A stretch of 33,447 nucleotides of DNA, taken from IMG/VR virus record IMGVR_UViG_3300008267_000185, positions 1 to 33,447 of that record; one strand, written 5' to 3'. Shown here piece by piece: positions 29,190 to 33,447 of the stretch. Below the pieces are notes generated by a model. The model saw nothing but the letters and a program-made list of their open reading frames with translations. It was not told the origin of the DNA and did no database searches. The position numbers and the translations under genes are program-made. The DNA is from a virus. The first letter of the stretch is position 1; each line of letters opens with the position of its first letter.

Positions 29190-30427
29190 AAGAACCGATT
29201 GGCCTCAATGTCCTTGAGGCAGCGCGTGAGCGCATTGCGTGGACCTTCGACACCTTTCCCCGTGTCTATGTTTCGTTTTCAGCGGGCAAAGACAGTACGG
29301 TGATGCTTCACCTTGTGGCAGACGAAGCACGAAAGCGGGGCCGCAAGTTCGGCCTGCTACTGATCGACCTGGAAGGGCAGTACAAGCTGACTATCGACCA
29401 CGCGCATCGCTGCGTGGAGATGTATGCCGACCTGATCGACCTTCATTGGGTGTGTTTGCCTATCCACCTTCGCAACGCGGTCAGTGTCTATGAGCCGTTC
29501 TGGAAATGTTGGGACGCGGATGCAAAGGACGCATGGATAAGGCCGATGCCTGATTGCGCGGTCAGCGATCCGACCGCTTATCCGTTCTTCTTTGACGGCA
29601 TGGAGTTTGAGGAGTTTGTGGAGCTTTTCGGCGAGTGGTATGCCAACGGAGAGGAAACCGCCTGCTTTGTTGGCATCCGCACAGATGAAAGCCTGAATCG
29701 CTTTAGAACCATCGTTCAAAGCAAGAAGGTCACCAAGGACGGCAAGCGGTACACGTCGCAAGTCACCGACCACGTTTTTAACGCCTATCCCATCTACGAT
29801 TGGCACTCTGCGGACTTGTGGACCTATCACGCTCAGAACCCGGACAAGCCCCACAACAGGCTTTACGACTTGATGCTTAAAGCAGGCGTCCCGCTTGGGC
29901 ATATGCGGATTTGCCAGCCGTATGGCGACGATCAGCGGCGGGGCCTCTGGTTGTTTCACCTGATCGAGCCTGAAACCTGGTCGCGCGTTGTGGCCCGCGT
30001 TAACGGGGCTAACGGCGGCGCTCTTTACGTTCAAGAGTGGGGCAATATCAACGGCTATCGCGGCATCACGAAGCCCGCTGGCCATACGTGGAAGTCCTTT
30101 GCCGACCTTCTCGTTATGTCCATGCCTCCTAAGACGCAGGAGCATTACCAGAACAAGATTGTTCTGTTTCAACGGTGGTGGATGCAGCGCGGCTATTCAG
30201 ACGGCATCCCCGATGAAAGCCCTCACGAGCTTGAAGCCGCTCGCCGTGCGCCAAGCTGGCGGCGCGTTTGCAAAAGCCTGCTGCGGAATGACTATTGGGG
30301 CAAAGGCATGGGCTTTAGTCAGCACAAGTCGGACGCCTATAAGAAGTATCTGGACCTAATGCGCCGTCGTAAGGACGCATGGGGCGTCAAAGGCCTGCAA
30401 ATGGATTTGCTTGAGCAAGTTGGATGA
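29183..30427 (+). CDS. PAPS reductase-like ATP-pyrophosphatase, IbrA-like
   Basis: This 414-aa protein has the PP-loop YVSFSAGKDSTVMLHLV (~29-45), an SGGKDS-type ATP-binding motif, then the KFGLLLIDLEGQYKLT strand. The middle holds FPYDWHSADLWTYHAQNPDKP-like YDWHSADLWTYHAQ and PLGHMRICQPYGDDQRRGLW; the C-terminus resembles DUF3440-type extensions (MPPKTQEHYQNKI). PP-loop enzymes adenylate and often thiolate nucleic acids, as in tRNA 2-thiolation or DNA phosphorothioation by DndC. The substrate here is unknown. It begins inside the preceding gene's last codons. Confidence 0.82.
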   Translation: MLKEPIGLNVLEAARERIAWTFDTFPRVYVSFSAGKDSTVMLHLVADEARKRGRKFGLLLIDLEGQYKLTIDHAHRCVEMYADLIDLHWVCLPIHLRNAVSVYEPFWKCWDADAKDAWIRPMPDCAVSDPTAYPFFFDGMEFEEFVELFGEWYANGEETACFVGIRTDESLNRFRTIVQSKKVTKDGKRYTSQVTDHVFNAYPIYDWHSADLWTYHAQNPDKPHNRLYDLMLKAGVPLGHMRICQPYGDDQRRGLWLFHLIEPETWSRVVARVNGANGGALYVQEWGNINGYRGITKPAGHTWKSFADLLVMSMPPKTQEHYQNKIVLFQRWWMQRGYSDGIPDESPHELEAARRAPSWRRVCKSLLRNDYWGKGMGFSQHKSDAYKKYLDLMRRRKDAWGVKGLQMDLLEQVG

Positions 30428-30432
30428 CAAAA

Positions 30433-30464
30433 GGCCCGGCGCGGATAGTTCAACGCGCCGGGCC
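30433..30464 (+). terminator. Strong GC hairpin after the IbrA-like gene
   Basis: A perfect 11-bp stem, GGCCCGGCGCG (30433-30443) and CGCGCCGGGCC (30454-30464), with a 10-nt loop lies 5 nt after the stop. Only TCTT follows, so it is more likely a partial or Rho-assisted terminator or mRNA 3' protector than a classic intrinsic terminator. The next gene has its own ribosome site. Confidence 0.55.
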
Positions 30465-30493
30465 AGTCTTGCCGCCAAAACAAGGGGAGGAGC

Positions 30494-30982
30494 ATGGCAG
30501 CAGCGAACATCATACCGTTTCCCATGCGTGACGCAAACACGTTTGCGGAAGCATGGGCTTGCCGGGCTGGCCAGATGCGGAAACGCGGCGACGGCTCCGA
30601 AAAAACCCGCAAGCTATGGAACAAAGCCGCTGCGAAAGTGGGCCACGCGAGGCTGCTGGACGCGCTCAAGCGGTATCTGCGGGAGGAGAAAGAGCCAACG
30701 TGCGGCTACCCAGGTTTGTCTGTCTGGCTCAACGGTGAGCGTTACGACCATTGGCTTCCCGATGAGGCGGCTGTGGCGAAGATCGAACGCCCGCCATATC
30801 CGCAACGTCCGACGTTGATAGCGGCCCTCGGTGAGCCGTTTGTGGTTAGCTACATAGACCCAGCTACGGTGCATCCGGACGGCTGGATTACGCCCGCGAC
30901 TGAGTATGCAAAGGGGAAGCTGCGCGAGCGTGGCCGTGACCTCAAGGCAGCCGGAATAATGGGCCTTCGCGCAAAATCTTGA
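30494..30982 (+). CDS. Replication-associated protein, putative
   Basis: This 162-aa protein starts at ATG 30494 with an AGGGGAGGAG ribosome site. Its middle contains TRKLWNKAAAKVGHARLLDA, then LREEKEPTCGYPGLSVWLNG, ERYDHWLPDEAA. The 'LL.AL.rY...PgLSvWLnG.ry..W' pattern recurs at the C-termini of phage replication initiators and helicase loaders. The C-terminal part (PDGWITPATEYAKGKLRERG) is not recognised. Replication accessory function is inferred. Confidence 0.6.
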   Translation: MAAANIIPFPMRDANTFAEAWACRAGQMRKRGDGSEKTRKLWNKAAAKVGHARLLDALKRYLREEKEPTCGYPGLSVWLNGERYDHWLPDEAAVAKIERPPYPQRPTLIAALGEPFVVSYIDPATVHPDGWITPATEYAKGKLRERGRDLKAAGIMGLRAKS

Positions 30983-31014
30983 CCGCGACAAAATTTTAGG
31001 TCTAGATACGCAAA

Positions 31015-31066
31015 CAGGCCCGTCTCTGGGGAGAGTCCGGGCCTGCCGAGGTGGTATCAGCACCTC
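31015..31066 (+). terminator. Tandem hairpins downstream of the replication-associated gene
   Basis: Hairpin 1 pairs CAGGCCCG (31015-31022) with CGGGCCTG (31038-31045) and has an inner CTCT/AGAG stem with a GGGG loop. Hairpin 2 pairs GAGGTG (31048-31053) with CACCTC (31061-31066). No T-run follows either stem, so intrinsic termination is uncertain. They may instead be part of a structured RNA. Confidence 0.4.
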
Positions 31067-31277
31067 TAATGTCTGCGCGACCGCTATTATTTAGCAACAC
31101 GCGGGCAATAGAGCAAGCGAGACGATTTCGGACGATGTGTCCCCCCCGGTTCGCTTGGCTCCCGTCCCCAAAGCCTCGAAACAAAATCGACCGCTCTGCG
31201 CGCCCTGCAACGGTCGGCCCATACGGTGTCCGGCAACCCCGGGAAACGGTACGGCCCTTTACGGTGAGTGAGCTGGA

Positions 31278-31379
31278 ATGACCCCCAGCCCGAGCCGTTT
31301 AGGCGTAAGCGCCGAAGAATGCTTACAGGCGACGGAGTGGCGACAACGCTCCGGCCCCATTTTGGGGGAAAGGCACTGA
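31278..31379 (+). CDS. Possible small protein (33 aa)
   Basis: ATG 31278 overlaps the TGA (31279-31281) of a possible upstream short frame that could begin at ATG 31135. The sequence TPSPSRLGVSAEECLQATEW followed by RQRSGPILGERH has balanced composition. It lies in a region that could equally be structured RNA, and it has no clear Shine-Dalgarno. Kept as low confidence. Confidence 0.25.
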   Translation: MTPSPSRLGVSAEECLQATEWRQRSGPILGERH

Positions 31380-31497
31380 GTACGCGGGGTTCACGCCCTC
31401 TCCTTGGTCAGGAGCCGCAAAGGTCGGGGTTCTCCCCCATACCGGCGGGCGGAAAGGGCGCGAGCTATGGCTGATCGACTAAAACCCGGACGCCAGC

Positions 31498-31737
31498 ATG
31501 AGTAAAACACCGTGGCGAGCCGATAAAATATCAGTTGACTACGCCAGCAAGGAGCCTAAGTTAACGGTCATGAAGCAGCCAAACCCGATTGCAGTTCGCC
31601 CCCGCCAAGGCTCCAAGCTTGAGAAGGTATGGGAGCAAAACGAGCGTTCCAACCGGGCTATGGGCGACATCATACATTCATGGGCAGAAACCTTCGCTGA
31701 AATGGCCAAGGCTTCTGAGAGGGAGGAAGAGAAATGA
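31498..31737 (+). CDS. Small hypothetical protein (79 aa)
   Basis: ATG 31498 is used; an internal ATG at 31570 would give 55 aa starting KQPNPIAVRPRQGSKLEKVW. The C-terminal half is a charged helix (NRAMGDIIHSWAETFAEMAK) ending SEREEEK. It overlaps the next ATG by 4 nt. No recognisable domain; the start is uncertain because the ribosome site is poor. Confidence 0.55.
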   Translation: MSKTPWRADKISVDYASKEPKLTVMKQPNPIAVRPRQGSKLEKVWEQNERSNRAMGDIIHSWAETFAEMAKASEREEEK

Positions 31738-31934
31738 ACGACCGTCACAGCTACACCGATCACCGCATGGCCGCAGCTCAGGCCACCAACCAATCCAATC
31801 GCGGATGGAACTTCGACCGTTCCGTTGACGAAAGCCCGCTTTGGATTCGTGCGCTGGCTGAGGTCTTGCGGCCTCGCTCTATCATCCTGCTGGCTGTTAT
31901 GGCTGGCGTTCTCTCGCTCTTCTGGATTGGCTGA
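31734..31934 (+). CDS. Small C-tail-anchored membrane protein (66 aa)
   Basis: ATG 31734 overlaps the preceding TGA and has GGGAGGA upstream. The N-terminal ~45 residues are polar (NDRHSYTDHRMAAAQATNQS), then VLRPRSIILLAVMAGVLSLF forms one transmembrane helix ending the protein. The arrangement places the polar domain in the cytoplasm. Function unknown; possibly superinfection exclusion or lysis-related, without evidence. Confidence 0.65.
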   Translation: MNDRHSYTDHRMAAAQATNQSNRGWNFDRSVDESPLWIRALAEVLRPRSIILLAVMAGVLSLFWIG

Positions 31935-31937
31935 CCA

Positions 31938-32804
31938 ATGACCAATAGAGACGTTAAGCCAGAGACCTACGAGCCGGGCGTTTGGCACGACTGGAGCGGA
32001 GGGGAGAACCCGGTGCCGGGGCGGCGTGTCGAGGTCCAGTTTGGCGGCGATCAACACGTAGGTGCCAGCCAAGATTGGGAGTGGGGCTGGTATTCTGACG
32101 GCTGCGCCATGTCTGGCGACATCATCGCCTTCCGCCTTGTCGAAGCCCCCGCAGATAAGGGTTCACTCCCGGCTTCGCCGTCCGTCCCCGGCGAGGGTCA
32201 CGGAACGGGTGTTGTAGCTCGGCTGGAAAAAGCGGAGGCCGAGCTTAAGCGACTTCGCGATGCTGAGTGGTCTGACCAGTCTGACGAAGAGTTGGGCCGC
32301 TGCTTCAAGGCATTTGCCGAACAGGTCGAGAGGCAGTCCGGGAAGCAATGGTCTGGCGACTCGGAGATGCGCCTCGGGCTGATGAACATGGGGCTTCAGC
32401 AGGCGATCAAGATGGCCGCTGAGAGCAACGCCGAGACCTTCACTTACACCGCCGAGGGCTTCCACAGCGCAGGCGTCAAGCTTGGCGACTGGCGCGTCGT
32501 CATCGAACGTGTCCCACCCCCACCCGCAGCCTCAGTCTCGATGGGTACGAGCCGCAAGGCGAGTGAAACAAAAGCGGCTGTAGAGGCGGTGAATGCTGAA
32601 CTGCTGGAGGCGTTGGAGCCGTTTGCGAAGGTCGGAGCGCAGATGATGCTTACGCCAGACCATCGCCCCCTGACGCTTTCAGGAAAGGCCGTTGAGCACG
32701 ACGGGGCCTTGTCAAACGGCACATGGACCAGCCTGACAGCGGGGGCTTTCCGGCGCGCGACCGCCGCCATCGCCAAAGCTACTGCTCTGGAGGGGGGAAA
32801 ATGA
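31938..32804 (+). CDS. Modular phage accessory protein (288 aa)
   Basis: The N-terminal ~65 residues have WHDWSGGENPVPGRRVEVQF, DWEWGWYSDGCAMSGDIIAF and RLVE. This matches the small 'W.GG..PV...V.V...DI.Ay' domain common in phage hypothetical proteins. A central helical part has EKAEAELKRLRDAEWSDQSD and a helix-rich GLQQAIKMAAESNAETF. The C-terminus (NAELLEALEPFAKV, AFRRATAAIAKATALEGG) is another frequent phage tail motif. Its function is unknown; it looks like a mosaic of common phage modules. It starts 3 nt after the membrane protein. Confidence 0.65.
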   Translation: MTNRDVKPETYEPGVWHDWSGGENPVPGRRVEVQFGGDQHVGASQDWEWGWYSDGCAMSGDIIAFRLVEAPADKGSLPASPSVPGEGHGTGVVARLEKAEAELKRLRDAEWSDQSDEELGRCFKAFAEQVERQSGKQWSGDSEMRLGLMNMGLQQAIKMAAESNAETFTYTAEGFHSAGVKLGDWRVVIERVPPPPAASVSMGTSRKASETKAAVEAVNAELLEALEPFAKVGAQMMLTPDHRPLTLSGKAVEHDGALSNGTWTSLTAGAFRRATAAIAKATALEGGK

Positions 32805-33181
32805 GCGGGCTCGAAGTTCGGAACGCTGTCATCAAGAGCGCCCGCATCGACATGGGCGACCGTGGGCTTCTCACCGCGTGGCTTGACCTTGACTACGGCG
32901 GTTCCGGCCAAGGGTTCGGCGGATACTCGCTCTACCTGCCAAAATCGTACAGCCACCATCGGCTTGAGTCTGTGGCCGGGCACTTCATCTTTCGGGTGAT
33001 GGAGGTCGCGGGCGTGGAGCGGTGGGACCAAGTCCCCGGCAAAACGGTTCGTGTTCGCGCTGAACATTGCGGCGTCGAAGCGATCGGACACATCGTCAAG
33101 GACGACTGGTTCTGTCCGGCAGATGACTTCGCCGCCATCTCCAAAGCCACCGCCACCAGGAATAGTGGAGATGAGGGATGA
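32801..33181 (+). CDS. Conserved phage protein of unknown function (126 aa)
   Basis: ATG 32801 overlaps the previous TGA with GGAGGGGGG upstream. The protein contains LEVRNAVIKSARIDMGDRGL, LTAWLDLDYGGSGQGFGGYS, VAGHFIFRVMEVAGVERWDQ and VRVRAEHCGVEAIGHIVKDD. I recognise this as a widespread phage family with the 'DYGGSGQGFGGY' signature, of unknown function, usually in early accessory regions. Full length compared with recalled relatives. Confidence 0.75.
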   Translation: MSGLEVRNAVIKSARIDMGDRGLLTAWLDLDYGGSGQGFGGYSLYLPKSYSHHRLESVAGHFIFRVMEVAGVERWDQVPGKTVRVRAEHCGVEAIGHIVKDDWFCPADDFAAISKATATRNSGDEG

Positions 33182-33381
33182 GGGCGGACAGATGGGCTGA
33201 ACTGGAATGCGTGACGGTCACTCGCGATCAAGCCGACTTCGTTCGCAACCGGGTTAGGCCGCTTGTGGCGCAGCACCTCGACAGGCCGCTGATCGACTTG
33301 CTCGCGGACGCCTATTGCCAAGGGCTGACAGACGCCGCCGCTGCCCGCCAACAATCTCCCGAGAAGGAACCAGGGACGTGA
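33178..33381 (+). CDS. Small hypothetical protein (67 aa)
   Basis: ATG 33178 overlaps the preceding TGA, with GGAGATGAGG upstream. The product contains RADRWAELECVTVTRDQADF, VRNRVRPLVAQHLDRPLIDL and LADAYCQGLTDAAAARQQ, all helical. No family is recognised. Coupled to the next gene by GTGA. Confidence 0.6.
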   Translation: MRADRWAELECVTVTRDQADFVRNRVRPLVAQHLDRPLIDLLADAYCQGLTDAAAARQQSPEKEPGT

Positions 33382-33447
33382 TCGCGGGCGCTGTTCTCCT
33401 CGCGCTGCTGACCTTGGCCTTCGTGGGGGCCTTCATCCAATACCTGA
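33378..33447 (+). CDS. Small membrane protein, partial (runs off the right edge)
   Basis: GTG 33378 overlaps the stop of the 67-aa gene (GTGA). The 23 visible codons encode IAGAVLLALLTLAFVGAFI followed by QYL, a single hydrophobic helix from the first residue. The rest lies outside the window. Likely a short membrane peptide like others in this genome; role unknown. Confidence 0.5.
   Translation, partial: MIAGAVLLALLTLAFVGAFIQYL

Larger units (their letters stand above)
30983..31497 (+). other. Intergenic region of ~515 nt rich in potential RNA structure
   Basis: This is the longest stretch without a confident gene. It holds a compound hairpin at 31015-31045, a 6-bp hairpin at 31048-31066, an AT-rich patch near 31085-31095, a run of eight C at 31140-31147, and further possible stems: CGGAG/CTCCG near 31334-31354, CTCCT/AGGAG near 31399-31413, GGGG/CCCC near 31429-31437, and GTAAGC/GCTTAC near 31307-31328. 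Short frames at 31135-31281 and 31278-31379 are possible. It may be a structured noncoding RNA, an origin or control region; I cannot decide. Confidence 0.5.

Noticed and set aside
29357-30172. 271-codon leftward frame opposite the IbrA-like gene
   Set aside because: Antisense shadow of a clear PP-loop enzyme; no ribosome site or recognisable motif.
31370-31440. GGGGTTC strings as tRNA T-arms
   Set aside because: No matching acceptor, D-arm or anticodon stem could be placed around them.
31268-31474. 68-codon frame in the intergenic interval
   Set aside because: It is Gly/Pro/Arg-rich with no ribosome site and crosses several potential stems; composition does not look like a protein.

Overview
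The window is a contiguous, gene-dense piece of a tailed double-stranded DNA phage (or prophage) genome. Large and small terminase, P22-like portal, scaffold, major capsid, neck/adaptor, fibre and three ejection-type proteins are present. No tape-measure, tail-tube or contractile-sheath gene is visible, which points to a short-tailed, podovirus-like virion. The GC-rich sequence, the abundance of GTG/TTG starts and the similarity of several small proteins to phages of Alphaproteobacteria suggest an alphaproteobacterial host. That host call is inference. No integrase, DNA or RNA polymerase, endolysin, tRNA or CRISPR array was recognised, so the lytic or temperate lifestyle is undecided and the lysis genes probably lie outside the window.

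Layout. (1) Positions 1-21758, leftward: the late operon. In transcription order it runs small terminase, large terminase, a 57-aa gene, portal, two small proteins, scaffold, major capsid protein, a small decoration-like protein, a strong UUCG-hairpin terminator, a 50-aa protein, a glycosyltransferase-DUF115 fusion, three micro-genes, an FkbM-type methyltransferase, head/neck proteins, a GNAT protein, three internal/ejection proteins, two tail fibre proteins, and small genes at the left edge. (2) Positions 21879-25464, leftward: an early operon of short genes with a single-strand-annealing recombination module (ERF, a 95-aa protein, NinB) and a small helix-turn-helix protein. Two copies of a roughly 85-bp leader occur here. 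(3) A divergent promoter region at 25465-25577. (4) Positions 25578-33447, rightward: RusA resolvase, C5 cytosine methyltransferase (with a second, protein-like frame inside it), HNH protein, a DnaA-domain-IV protein, a ParB-like/unknown/PAPS-reductase-like (IbrB/IbrA-like) cassette, a replication-associated protein, a 515-bp structured intergenic region, and accessory small genes.

How it works together. The early left operon and the RusA/DnaA-like/methyltransferase genes supply recombination, replication and DNA-modification functions. The late operon packages DNA and builds the virion. Most genes are translationally coupled by 1-nt or 4-nt stop/start overlaps (ATGA, GTGA, TTGA, TGATG, TAATG). 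I used these overlaps to correct many start sites and to find genes of 26-57 codons. The most interesting items are the dual-coding methyltransferase locus, an ejection protein whose conserved N-terminus has no canonical start codon, the sugar/methyl-transferase island inside the capsid operon, the IbrB/IbrA-like cassette, the duplicated leader, and a rightward promoter that predicts a leaderless mRNA.
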